From Ostrinia nubilalis (lineage: Eukaryota; Arthropoda; Insecta; Lepidoptera; Crambidae), in NCBI RefSeq assembly GCF_963855985.1, contig NC_087093.1, positions 2,487,501 through 2,551,500 of the forward strand: a stretch of 64,000 nucleotides of DNA, read 5' to 3'. The first letter of the stretch is position 1; every line of letters starts with the position of its first letter. The position numbers were made by a program, and so were the translations under genes. Shown one piece after another: positions 12,038-22,560 of the stretch. The notes under the pieces were generated by a model. The model had not been told where the DNA came from. It worked only from the letters and a program-made list of their open reading frames with translations, and made no database searches.

Positions 12038-12249
12038 ACTAGCGGCCGCCCGCGACTTCGTACGCGTGGATCCCGTTTTACCCACTTAGGGGTGGAGTTT
12101 CGTAAAATCCTTTCTTAGCGGATGCCTACGTCATAACATCTACCTGCGTGCCAAATTTCAGCCCGATCCGTCCAGTGGTTTGGGCTGTGCGTTGATAGAT
12201 CACTATGTCAGTCAGTCAGTCAGTCACCTTTAAGTTTATATATTTAGAT
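12038..12249 (+). repeat. CGCGACTTCGTACGCG-type dispersed repeat
   Basis: CTAGCGGCCGCCCGCGACTT opens the repeat, followed by ACCCACTTAGGGGTGGAG, GCCCGATCCGTCCAGTGGTT and a short (GTCA)n run. The same opening appears inverted at the end of 46230-46640, and related ends are at 16539, 37872 and 49970. A common lepidopteran repeat group by recollection; no coding capacity. I cannot assign it to a class. Confidence 0.7.
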
Positions 12250-12538
12250 GACGATAACAATAAAAGAAAAAACAAAATGAAATGAAGTGCATTTAAATCA
12301 TAGTTATTATCTTACTTTCAGTTCCAGGATTTTATGACCATAACTAACTTCAACACTTATGTGGTGCGATAAAAAAGGTTTCTTTAGAGTTAATTACAGG
12401 AAGTTAGTAGACGTCTACTTACTCTTGGCCTGAAAATCCCCAGTTCAGAAAGATCGCAAAAAGAGTAGAAAAAAAAAATTCTGGTGTATATTCAAAGTTT
12501 GTGATATTTTTGCGTTTTCAAATCAACGTAATCGTACT

Positions 12539-12594
12539 TTTCAACCGACTTCAAAAAAAGGAGGAGGTTCTCAATTCGTCCCGTATGTTTTTTC
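12539..12594 (+). repeat. Truncated TTCAACCGACTTC-type element
   Basis: TTCAACCGACTTCAAAAAAA and GGAGGAGGTTCTCAATTCGT match the left end of the 4837 element, then similarity stops. Confidence 0.8.
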
Positions 12595-12950
12595 ATAAAA
12601 AATAGAAGCCACGCAAACCCACATGCATAAATAGAACTGTAGCGGTAAAATATCGCGGTCGCTTACAAAACCCGCGCTCTTCTTCACTGCAAAAACGTAT
12701 TAGTATCGATTTTAACATCGAAATTTATTCTAACCAACAAAGAAACTTCACGAGCGTCCATAACTTGAATTTTGTAAACACCTGAGCCGAGTATAAAGTT
12801 TGTCCGCCCAAGTCTGCATCGTTAGTTCAGAATTACCTTAAAACAAAAAGTGGGGGAATTCTCATCCCGGGTGTTGATGAAGCTGGTCTAATGTGAAATC
12901 GATGATGGGATGGCAGACGTGACAGGGGTCTACTCAGTAAATATACTAAC

Positions 12951-13092
12951 GCCCGTATTAATAAACATTACTATGAGGTCTCACAATGCGCGTGGACGCT
13001 CAGGGTCACACACGAACCAATCACAGAGCTCTATTCAAAGCCGTGCGTTCGATTTGCTGCTTCACTTAAGCAAGCATCGTTTGTGAATACGG
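12951..13092. mobile_element. MITE, ACGCCCGTATTCACAAAC family, copy 1
   Basis: Left end GCCCGTATTAATAAACATTA and right end GCATCGTTTGTGAATACGG are inverted relatives. The interior holds ACTATGAGGTCTCACAATGC, ACGAACCAATCACAGAGCTC and TGCGTTCGATTTGCTGCT, shared with 18867-19014 and 24314-24410. Confidence 0.85.
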
Positions 13093-13164
13093 AAGTTAAT
13101 ACATTTTTGCAGTTTCTGCTTAGCTAGAGTTCGTTGGGTTAATCCTTGCCTAAATAATTTAAGC

Positions 13165-13220
13165 ACTTTTTAATCGAATTCAACAAAAGGAGCAGGTTCT
13201 CAATTCGGTTGGTTTTTTTT
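13165..13220 (+). repeat. Diverged TTCAACCGACTTC-type end
   Basis: TTTTTAATCGAATTCAACAA, AGGAGCAGGTTCTCAATTCG and a T run are a mutated version of the left end at 4837. Confidence 0.6.
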
Positions 13221-13309
13221 AAAGATAAAATTATTGTTTAACGAGGTTGATGACTTGTCTACTTTGCTAGAGCTGCTTGCTTGCTGATTTCATACACGCA
13301 CGTAGGTAG

Positions 13310-14885
13310 GGTAAGGTGGTGTAAGGGTATTTCTCATCGCCACGGTTCTCATCGTCACCTTCGTGGCAAATTTTATTTCTAACTTATTTCAACTTTTTGT
13401 AAACAAAAATTGTAGCGCTTGATGTGAAGAGTGTATTCTCAGTAAATCAGTCAAATAGTGGGTCTCGTTTGGAAGCTTTAACGTTTTGAATTTTTTGATG
13501 CCACGAAAGTGATTCTGTACTTCACAGCAATATTTTTTTCAAACTTTACTACTGTAAATGACTCTTAAGTGTTTATAAAACATATATTTTGTCTTATTTT
13601 CATAGATAAATAGCAATAACATAATATAAATAGGTACCTACTTAAATACAAGATAAAATTTTACCGATAACGTCACCTACTAAGTTACAAGATTCTACGC
13701 AATTGGTTTTAAGGGGGATACTGGTGGCATTCTGAAATGCTAAAGAAGCAAAAAAAGGATTATCAGTACCTCAATAAAAAGAACTCTAATTGATTAATTA
13801 TCAGTCCTCAACGAAAATATATTGTTTATTGAGGTCAGAGGGCCTCGTATTTTTGTTGTACAACTTTTAACTGAAATTTCAGATTAAATTTATCTTACAA
13901 ACAGATACACAGTCACTTAGACAGACATACATACAGTCATACAGACAGACAGACAACAAAAATACGCGGCCCTTATTTTTTTTATTGATGTACTGAACTC
14001 TACTTACCACGTATAATTTATTAGTTATTAAAATATTGTAAAAACATAAACACCAGTCACTATATTTTAAAATAAACCAAAGCAAGAAATCACTTTCGTG
14101 GCCTAAAATCACCTTCGTGTATAAAACACCACGAAGGTGATGCCACGAAGGTGACGAAAATTTTAGGTTTTTATGAATTATCCTTAAATTTGAATTTAAC
14201 GGTTCAAGTCGAATACTACATAAATAAGCCTAACATGTTAAGTTTTCAATAGCCTAAGTTTCAATTAAATTGTTTAAATTTTAGAGGTAGAAAATATTGT
14301 TCAAGCAAGCGACGGTATGTCTATGGAAAATCACAAAAAGTTACGTATTTTTTTCGCGGAGCGACGATCGACCTATCTCACCTCCCCAATGGCCGGAGCG
14401 CGACAGACGTTAACCGAATAGAACGCTGTGATTGGTTGCTGGTGTTCGGTTTAACGGCAATCTTGTATTATTACTCAAAGTTTTAGGTACCTAAAATCGT
14501 GTGACCAACGTATTTCGCTTTCTCAATTCAAAATAATTATAAGAAGATATTTTTTTGACTATTGTGTGGAAAGTATATTTAATTACGATGATTTTAGTAT
14601 ATGCTACACACAAATTGAATGAAAATTGTGAATGCAGTAACCAAATGTTTCATTGCAACCGAAGGTGTGACACGATGAGAACGCGAAAAATGACCCCGTT
14701 TTGTATCGTTTCATGTGATGTTTTCGTATTATTTTTGCTTCTATTACGATAAAATTTATTTTGTATGTAGCTAAATAGATGTTTTATCATCTGATATCAA
14801 AGTTATTGTTCTAACTTATACCGTTTATGAACTATTATTGAGTGACCATCAAATTTGAGTGAAAATGAGAAGTACCCGTAAGAGT
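13310..14885. mobile_element. Candidate TIR element with clustered CCACGAAGGTGA motifs
   Basis: Left TGTAAGGGTATTTCTCAT (13321) and right ATGAGAAGTACCCGTAAG (14864) are imperfect reverse complements and may be the TIRs. Inside, CACGAAGGTGA or its complement appears at about 13359, 13502 (diverged), 14093 (diverged), 14110, 14131 and 14143. The 14110/14131 pair forms a hairpin with 10-bp arms. A short clustered motif facing both ways near the ends is a pattern of DNA transposon subterminal regions. No transposase is visible. Confidence 0.4.
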
Positions 14886-15042
14886 GCGCACTTTAATTTT
14901 GAGACCCCATAAAAAATAAAATACCACATTTAGAAAAATCAACTTTATTTATTTATTAACTCTGTTTATCTGTCAACAAATTATAGAAGAACAAATCACG
15001 CTTATGTTATTAGGTAGGAACTGAAGATATATAAAAAATGAA

Positions 15043-15102
15043 AATTGCGCACTCTTATACACCCAGGTGTATAAGAGTGCGCGTTGAGTCGTATAAGAGT
15101 GC
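15043..15102. repeat. Perfect palindrome plus third copy of a GCGCACTCTTATACACC motif
   Basis: GCGCACTCTTATACACC is followed after CA by its exact reverse complement (17-bp arms, 2-bp loop). A third TATAAGAGTGCGC follows about 13 bp later, and another GTAAGAGTGCGCAC lies at 14880. The arrangement parallels the CACGAAGGTGA cluster immediately upstream. Probably the subterminal region of the transposon whose transposase remnant follows. Confidence 0.7.
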
Positions 15103-15113
15103 GCGGATTAATT

Positions 15114-15490
15114 CTAAATGCACAAGTCGCACGTATACAGTCCTTGGCCTAAGTAGCCAGTACAGTGTTCATGCCACCATTGCCGGCACACTGAGCACTC
15201 GATCCAATTTTCCGTGATAGGTTCTCGACTTGTGCCTGGTTGAATTCCATAGCTCTAGCAACGCTTGTAGCAGTTGGTTGTCTCAATGATATATCAGGAT
15301 ATATCTTCAAAAACACCTCAACCATTCTTTTCCAGCAAATTTAGATTCTGCATTAAACCTGTTTGATTTATCATATACTTGAGCATCCCTTTGCGATTAA
15401 TCCAAAGTACATGTTTTTAAATGGTACCTGAACTCTTTTACAACTTCATTCTTCGTATTGTTTTGTCGGGAAGAAGTTCTTCTTTCTCCG
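15114..15490 (-). pseudogene. pogo-type transposase remnant: CENP-B-like HTH joined to a C-terminal zinc finger
   Basis: On the minus strand, translation gives AGKEWLR and, after a frameshift, PDISLRQPTATSVARAM and FNQAQVE. This is the signature of the CENP-B/Tc5-type helix-turn-helix that pogo-family transposases use to bind DNA. It is followed almost directly by ENWIECSVCRQWWHEHCTGY and CDLCI then a stop (15114-15116), a Cys/His pattern like the PHD-style finger at the C-terminus of some pogo-like proteins. The whole DDE catalytic region between them (normally some 200 residues) is absent, and the reading frame shifts at the junction. It cannot make an active transposase. Family call by motif recognition. 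Confidence 0.65.
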
Positions 15491-16003
15491 AGACATGCTG
15501 TAAATACACAAAATAAAATATAAGCATAATAAATGACATTTGAATTAAATCAGTTTGAATTAAATCAATGAACTCCAATAAAACCTTTACGCCACTTCTT
15601 GTATCTGTGCCTCTACCATGAGTTTACCTACCGAGCATCTCGCTATCGAGGGCGTAAAAAAATGTATGGCAAATTGTACAGCGCCTCTAGCGGTTAGTAG
15701 CTGAACCACAGCAAAACTAAAAACACTACCATGAGTTCATCTCAAATCGTTAGGTAAAAAACCTATCTAAATGAATACGATAGCGACTAAAGTTTTTATT
15801 AAGTTTCATACAAATAACTTACCATGAGTTGCAATTTTCAAAGATGTCATCGAAAAATACCTTAGCTGTCACAGTAACGTAACTCACTGGCTTATTGACG
15901 TGTGAAAAGCAAAATAAAATTGTGGTTTTAGGTCATTTTAGGTGTTTTCTTTATTAAATTATGTCGGAAAGAAGTTTATTACGATGGAACATGTTATCAG
16001 CAT

Positions 16004-16098
16004 GTGGGCAGACCTCCCACTAGGTGGACCGACGATCTGGTGAAGGTCGCGGGAAGAACCTGGATGCGGGCACATTGTGGAGATCCTTGGGGGAGGGA
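16004..16098 (+). mobile_element. RTE LINE coding fragment
   Basis: CCCACTAGGTGGACCGACGA, TGGTGAAGGTCGCGGG and AACCTGGATGCGGGC encode the PTRWTDDLVKVAG and WMRA region near the C-terminus of an RTE protein. The copy breaks off at GGGGGAGGGA without reaching the tail. Confidence 0.8.
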
Positions 16099-16176
16099 GA
16101 GGATGCTGCGATTCCCAGAGATATGCGAGGGAATTGTGTCGTGCGAAGATGTCTAGCTGTGCTGTGAAAATGTGTG

Positions 16177-16387
16177 CGGGTTTCCACCAAAGCTGTGCGA
16201 GGAAAATGTATCGTACGAGGATGTGTAGCAGAGATTTTGAAAATGCTCATTATTGTTGTACAGCCTGAGCCTTTTCTACCAGAGATGTGCTGACCGAGGC
16301 GAGGTAAATGAAGCGATTCTATTGGTTCTTTACAAACACATCCTTCGCTACGCATCCTCGCACATCTCTGGTGGAAACGCAGCCTTA
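16177..16387. mobile_element. MITE with CTACCAGAGATGTGC ends, and a partial relative beside it
   Basis: TTTTCTACCAGAGATGTGCT near 16271 and CGCACATCTCTGGTGGAAAC near 16359 are inverted termini of a short MITE (about 16263-16387). It ends GGAAACGCAGCCTTA. Just upstream, GTTTCCACCAAAGCTGTGCG (16180) is the same terminus from another damaged copy. No coding function. Confidence 0.7.
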
Positions 16388-16538
16388 CGAGATCATGATA
16401 GAAAGCTAATCCGACAGTGAATATGTATTTTCATAAGTTGAAATTTACTTTTGTTTTTAATCAGTCTGTGTATTATGTAGGTACCTATTAGGTTTTGTGA
16501 AATAAATAGTCAATAAAAATAAATCATTTTATTTTCAA

Positions 16539-16730
16539 GTAGCTTTTGCCCGCGGCTTCGTCCGCGTGAAATTTAGTTGTCACAGATCGTCATAATTATA
16601 GCCTATATGTTAATGGGTTATAAACAATAATACTGTAAAGTTTCATCAAAATCCGTTCAGTAGTTTTTGCGTGAAAGAGTAACAAACATCCAGACATCCA
16701 AACTTTCGCATTTTTAATATTAAGTAGGAT
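16539..16730 (+). repeat. CCCGCGGCTTCGTCCGCGTG dispersed repeat
   Basis: It opens AGCTTTTGCCCGCGGCTTCG, carries TTTCATCAAAATCCGTTCAG and GCGTGAAAGAGTAACAAACA, and ends ACTTTCGCATTTTTAATATT followed by AAGTAGGAT. Widespread in Lepidoptera by recollection; non-coding. Confidence 0.75.
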
Positions 16731-16900
16731 ATGTATTTACTTAATTATTATTACTGACGAGATTGCTACCATGTATGTTTAGTGACCATGAAAGATTAAA
16801 ACAATATAATGTATTTAATTAATTATAATATCTTAAGTTTTACATCTTCATATCCATCCAGTTACCCTAGGTCTTTATTATGGATTTAATTTACAAGTAG

Positions 16901-17514
16901 TTATTTACAAGCACTCTGCTCTAAATCCTTTGGCTTCAGGGAAGAACCTGGACCGCCACCAATCCAGTGTTCCCTTGGCAGCTCTGTGTATGCGAGTTGC
17001 CTTCTTCTTGATGTTTAAAGTCACTCCACACCTTAACAAATAAACATTACAAATAATAATGACGAAATAAGATAAAAGCAATCAAAATGAATAAAGTTGT
17101 AGGTATTTATACACACTTTTCTCAATTTCTCAGTAGTTTTCGTGTCGCCGGTGGCATCAGCATTTCACGTTCGCGTGTCCGTTAGTTCCACCCACCGTTG
17201 ACTATTGTTGGCTCTTTCTTGGGGCCCTTCAGTGGGCTTACTCAGATCGCCATATCTATAGAAAAACAACTTTATTGTATCTAGAAAATATAAATCTAGC
17301 ACTCATATTACTGAATTTTAGCTAGGCACGTGGAAGTTATGCTGGAAGGGTTGTATTTCTCCAAAAAAACCAGCTCAAAATTATTCGTTTAATTTCGAAA
17401 TTCCTCCACTACATAGTATGTTTATTTTTACTTAACTTACCTTTCCATAAATTCTACAATCGGTTTAAACGGATAGGCGCAGGTTCTCATTTTCCTATCG
17501 TGGTTAAAATCCAT
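16901..17514 (-). pseudogene. Three-exon Myb/SANT-like (zeste-like) DNA-binding protein, decayed
   Basis: Minus-strand exons at 17514-17441, 17255-17117 and 17031-16901 join cleanly. Exon 1 starts with ATG and reads to VEFMER at a GTAAGT donor. Exon 2 starts after CTATAG with YGDLSKPTEGPQ and QRWVELTD. Exon 3 opens VWSDFK and continues, shifted, as KKKATRIHRAAKGT and then GGPGSSLKPKDLEQSACK. This resembles the multicopy lepidopteran proteins with a Myb/SANT-like domain, often the second gene of PIF/Harbinger elements (recollection). Damage: an in-frame TGA in exon 2 and at least two frameshifts in exon 3. It would have bound DNA; it is not functional now. Confidence 0.65.
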
Positions 17515-18560
17515 TTTTTTGTGGAAAATTATTCATCAATAATCCTTCAACAAAACATGTTTTGTTATCTGTTGTCATGACAACAGCTGCGTCAAAGTCG
17601 CAATGACAAGAAATAAACAATACAAATTTAAAATCATCATTTTAATTCAGCTTTAAGCATTGTTCTAGGACACTTAAATTTTGCAGAGTTATTTTTGACA
17701 TTTTTGTTATTTCCTACTCTATCTTTTCTATATAGTTAGAAAGGAGCGGCATTCGTTCTTTCATTCATCCATTCATAGAGTGTGAAGTTGGATACGTTAA
17801 CATGTTCACCAACATAACATCACAAAACCATCGAATTATCGCTGGCGAGTAAAGTATACGGTAATTGAACTCATGGTATGATTTTAATGCAAACTTCATC
17901 GATCCACGTTTAAACTCTATCGACTGTAGTATACGAATACAAGTTTTCGATGGCAACTCATGGTAGAGGCACTGCTCTGTTTTTCGAATAGGTCATGACG
18001 TATATCAGTAAAAACTTCTAAGAATAGAACTGAAAATACGTACATTGTCTTGCTATTCCAATCCGTGATAAGTTGCTGATATTATGAGAATTTAGCTAGT
18101 CGTAGAAATAACTGGCAATACAATGTTAACCCCTGTAATTTCAAGTAATATTTCACGCCATGTGACCATGATTGTTACATCCATATCTAGTGTACACAGT
18201 AGAGATATGTTAATGTGAATTCTAACAAAAATGCTTTTAGGCCTTTTATACCTACCTAATAAAATTTCAGCCGTTTAAAAATATTATTTCTCTGAATGCC
18301 TATTCACCCGAACGAAAAAGAATTAACAAAAAATTCTAACCAAAGGAAATAACGTTTCAATGTGAAAAAAATCCATTTCCCTAACGCTAGCGCGAATAGT
18401 TTGAATTCGTCGAGTGGCGCGAATTGACGCACTAGCTCGTGAAATGTCAATTAGCAAGAATCTCTAGTGTTAGTTCGAGTTTTGTTAATTGGGCTCGTTT
18501 CAAAAACTGGATTTTAGAGGTTTTCCCTTTTGGCTTTAGTAAAAAAACTATCTGTGTGCT

Positions 18561-18728
18561 TACCATGAGTTTACGTTAGGTGTGCTCGCTAGCGACTGCG
18601 TAAAAAAATTGACATTAATTGTATGACATATTGTGCAGCGCCCCTAGCGGCTACTTTCAAGAAACAAAATCTTCATAGAGATTTTTGACGTACTCGCTAG
18701 CGAGCACACCTAACGTAAACTCATGGTA
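18561..18728. mobile_element. 168-bp MITE with 35-bp perfect TIRs
   Basis: TACCATGAGTTTACGTTAGG begins a 35-bp arm (18561-18595) whose exact reverse complement is 18694-18728. The interior contains GTGCAGCGCCCCTAGCGGCT. The related segment 15617-15710 (TACCATGAGTTTACC, GCGCCTCTAGCGGTTAG) shows the same layout with more divergence. Perfect arms imply recent origin or recent gene conversion. Confidence 0.9.
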
Positions 18729-18866
18729 GGTACACAGATCCAAATTGATTTTAGGTAGGTAACAATTTTTTTGTATCGCAATAAAAAACACAGCCTCAAA
18801 TGAAACCAATTCTCTTATTGATTCATTAGGTATTGCATTTTGAATATTATTAGGTAAAGACAACTG

Positions 18867-19014
18867 ACGCCCGTATTCACAAACATTACTATGAGGTCTC
18901 ACAGTGCGCGTGGACGCACAGGGTGACACACGAACCAATCACAGAGCTCTATTCAACACTGTGCGTTCGATTTGCTGCTATACTTAAGAAAGCATCGTTT
19001 GTGAATATGGGCGT
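18867..19014. mobile_element. MITE, ACGCCCGTATTCACAAAC family, copy 2
   Basis: Ends ACGCCCGTATTCACAAAC and GTTTGTGAATATGGGCGT are inverted with one mismatch. The interior shares CATTACTATGAGGTCTCACA and ACGAACCAATCACAGAGCTC with copies at 12951 and 24314. The short frames on both strands here are shadows of the repeat. Confidence 0.9.
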
Positions 19015-19420
19015 GAATCTGTACCATTTCAATACCATGGTAATTGTTAATGCATACATGTATGTATGTATACCTAGGTTAGTTGCGCGGCTGCGCCCGC
19101 GGTTTACTACGAATAAACGCCAGTGCGTTGATAACCGTCTATAGTTTTACTCATGCCCCTCTCGCCTCTCATACTTAACAGTTATTAACTCTATGTATAC
19201 CTACTGAAGATACCTATTATAGCGGTCACACGTCTTCGTCCCATTAAAATTTAATTACCAGATCAAGGCTCAATCACCTGGTTATGATTCACCGTGATTA
19301 GTATTGCGGTTGGCTAATCAGTTCAAAGTTTCATCCCATGATCATAGTAAAAGAGAATAGTAAATCGCTTTAATCATTAAATATAAACAGTGCTTTTACA
19401 CTATCTTAGTTAGTAACATA

Positions 19421-19535
19421 TTTTTTTATGCAAGACAAGGCCGCAATCGCACCTGATGTTAAGTGAGAGAGGTACATAATATCTGCCCTGTAAGTGCCTA
19501 TTCACTCTCGCCTTGAAAAGGCCCGTATTTTGTAT
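19421..19535. repeat. Dispersed repeat fragment (GCACCTGATGTTAAGTGA)
   Basis: AGACAAGGCCGCAATCGCAC, CTGATGTTAAGTGAGAG and TTGAAAAGGCCCGTATTTTG resemble a fragment seen widely in lepidopteran sequence. Its class is uncertain. Confidence 0.45.
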
Positions 19536-21998
19536 TTTCTGAATTACTGATTTTGGTATGCTAAGAACTAAGCAATTAGAATCGCCTAACTACAGATTTC
19601 ATTTTTAATCAACTCATTTTTGTTATTTATAGTAAATTATATTACCTTAGTCCAGTATTAGTATAGTTACATAAATATTAACTAACCCATAACTACGCTC
19701 TGGTGGTCACAGAGCCCATATCAATTTAAACTTTATGTTGTGAAGATACGGTTGAAAATCAATGACTTTTTTGGGTTGCGGTAAAGTTAAATAAATAAGC
19801 TACAAAATAGAGACTTCGGTGGGTTCGGAGATGAGGTTAGTCCCGTATCATGATCAAAGTTGATTTACCATTCTCTTGTACTGTGGCATCGCGTATTAGG
19901 TTCATCAATCCTTGCATTCTCATTACCGTGGATAATGAATTTAGTTTGATTCATCAGCCTCTAACAGCCACTTGCCGCCACTAACAGCCAATTCCAGTGG
20001 AATTTGAAAATGGATTGCACGTGTTATTGACGATCATTTGAAACGTTTGATTGTGTAATCTGGACTTTGTGGATAGTTTGATTGATTTCAAAACAGTTAC
20101 AATTCAATTATTATGTAACAGTTAGCGGTTAAAATTCAATCGTCATATCGAGTATTAATAATGTATTTTAAATAAATAATAACAATGATGCTTAGAATAT
20201 TAAATCAATTTACAATAGGTACCTACTACCTATTAGGACCTAGAGTCCTACACCTTTAACTAAATACATAAAACAAGAGTTAAAATTGTTGTTATGAACA
20301 TAACAAAAATCATCCATCACCCTTTCTACTACCTACCTATATTATTATTGTTGTTTTTATTAAAATATTAGTATTGTATAAAAACTTTTGGACCTTAAAA
20401 AAGGATTAACAATGGTACAATAAAGCGCCTAATAACCATTAGAAATCCAATATTCAGAGGTCTGCCATTACAGATTCACCCAAAAAAAGAATCATTACTT
20501 GCTAGCCCATATCCCTATATCTCAGAAAAACACGATAAAGCCGGAACCCTTCAGATATAACATCATAGTAACTAGGAATCAATAGCGGTGACAAATGACG
20601 CGGATGCCAGTTGTGACGGGCGTTGGGGCAGAGTGGCGTGACCACAGTATAGATACGGGCAGTAGTATTACTAGTCCACAGAGTCAGATAATAATTACAG
20701 TTTTATCGCTAACGTAATTGCTAAAATTTTAGTGAAAGTTTTTTTATACGAGGTCCTTCATTGAACGAGCATCACAAAGGTGATGTAAGAAAGTCGAAAC
20801 GAATCTGAAATGTTATTACAGAAAAATGTCCCTAGTGAAGAAGCACCTTCAGAGTAGGATTTACGGTTACGAAACGATGACATTTAGATTTTCTGGATAG
20901 ATAGTGGTACCTACTTTTTGTTTTGTAGACCGTTATTTAACCACTGAATTCGACAATATTCATAATAAAAAGTAGAAGAGCTTAGTAAGAAAACCCATGC
21001 ATACATGCACCCGCCCACTTTGTGACATCTAGCCGAGAAACACATCCGTAAACATAATGTAAGCCACACTCAAACAATGCAATATGTCAGCACCAAATGT
21101 ACGGGGCTTACAGCATTTGTCAGCTTTAGAGCGTCGAATAAATAAATAGAAAGTAATAGTTACTAGAAATAAATAGTGGTGACAAATGACACGGATGCCG
21201 GTTGTGACGGGCGACGGAGGCGGGCGCATTTGAATGCACACAGAGTAGAATTGTCAGTAGGTAGAGAAAAAAACACTGCTAACTTTGTATACTATCCAAA
21301 TCAAATAATAAAAACAAAGTTTTTGAATGATAACGGTGCAATGGGAAATGTAACATTTATTCCCCGTTGTGATATATGATGTTTTTGAGGAGAGCCCTTA
21401 AAGACTGGTAAGGTCTACATATTTACGCTAGATCTCCTTTTTAAGTTGGACGTGTCAAATTAAAATAATGGCGAATAACATACTTCCAAAGACCGTTGAA
21501 AATAAACGGCTATAATTAAGCTTTATTTTTTAAAGCTTAGCATAAAATATTTTATATTATCCTTAACTTTTCGTGTTCATAGAATCTGCGGAAGATACAA
21601 GTTCCGCAATGCAGACGTAGAAAATCATAAAAATTCCTGAATTATTATAACCTGACGTTTTATCTTACGTCACGAAAGAACAAAAACTATTCTGACAAGA
21701 ATCACTCAAAACTGTTCTCAACAAAAGCAATAATAAAGCATATTCTCTGCGATATCGTGTCTATTATTCCGTATAAAATAGCGTTCGTGACTTTTGTTCC
21801 AGAAAAATAGCAATCATTTGTTCCGACTGAACATCTGCAGTTTTATGAGCTGTGACATTAAAATGTAGTAGGACAGAGAGGGAACTAGAATTGCCATGAT
21901 ATGTCAGGTGGTGTCTTGTCCAGGCCTGTTTTGTGCCAGGCTTTTGTTTTACTTTGTTCCACTAACACGTTGTATCTTCATAAGTAATGTTACATTTT
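19536..21998. other. Unrecognised DNA with one 50-bp direct repeat
   Basis: No gene recognised. GTGACAAATGACGCGGATGC at 20588 recurs as GTGACAAATGACACGGATGC at 21179. Similarity extends over about 50 bp, from GTTACTAGAAATAAATAG-like sequence to GTTGTGACGGGCG. Confidence 0.5.
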
Positions 21999-22064
21999 TA
22001 CCGTTTTCACCATCAATGCCTAATTTTTAAGTGACCCCTAATGGTAACATATAATAGGAATTTA
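21999..22064. mobile_element. Half copy of a TTTCACCATCAATCCCTCAT-type MITE
   Basis: CCGTTTTCACCATCAATGCC and TTTTTAAGTGACCCCTAATG match the left arm of the complete palindromic copy at 46713-46830. The opposite arm is missing. Confidence 0.7.
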
Positions 22065-22379
22065 GTTTTCATGCGGGTCATAAAACCCTTGAATGAAATA
22101 ATGGTCTATAATTAATTTAGGAATTTTAGAGACTTTATTACCATTTCAATAATTACTATATGAACTTGGTAGGTAATCCGAATCTTGGTAAGATTATTTT
22201 TGATGTATCATATGTAGAGACAATTTATTTATACTCTTTGCTAAAGCACGGATCCAGGTACAACACTATTATGTACTTTCAGATTGTGTTTGAAATTTTT
22301 CCATTCGATGGACCAACAGAGCTATTACAGTGTCAATTGTCAACACACTTTTTATGAAAGCACTACAGAATGTAACTCT

Positions 22380-22560
22380 ACAACCGGCCCATACGAAGCG
22401 CTTCACTTTTTCCAGCGCATTCAGCGAAAGGTCGGCAGAAAGTTCCCATCGGAACAAACTCGCAAACCCGCGGGGCGAGCACAATTCGCGGACACTTCCG
22501 CTCGGCTGCGCGCACTAACGAACGTTTCCTGACGCGCGGCTGCTCATTGTCTTTGGTAAC
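22380..22560. other. GC-rich patch, function unknown
   Basis: A 170-bp island rich in CpG (AAACCCGCGGGGCGAGC, GCTCGGCTGCGCGCAC, CTGACGCGCGGCTGCTC) sits in AT-rich DNA. Several overlapping short frames cross it on both strands, as expected of GC-rich DNA with few stops. It could be a promoter or first exon of a host gene; no splice or start evidence decides it. Confidence 0.3.

Larger units (their letters stand above)
15607..17972. mobile_element. Candidate TIR element containing a Myb/SANT-like pseudogene
   Basis: GTGCCTCTACCATGAGTT at 15607-15624 has its exact reverse complement at 17955-17972. Between them lie the three-exon pseudogene (16901-17514) and secondary insertions: an RTE fragment at 16004, a MITE at 16263 and a dispersed repeat at 16539. 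TACCATGAGTT also recurs at 15727 and 15821, with its complement at 17869. I could not identify a target-site duplication. Confidence 0.45.
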
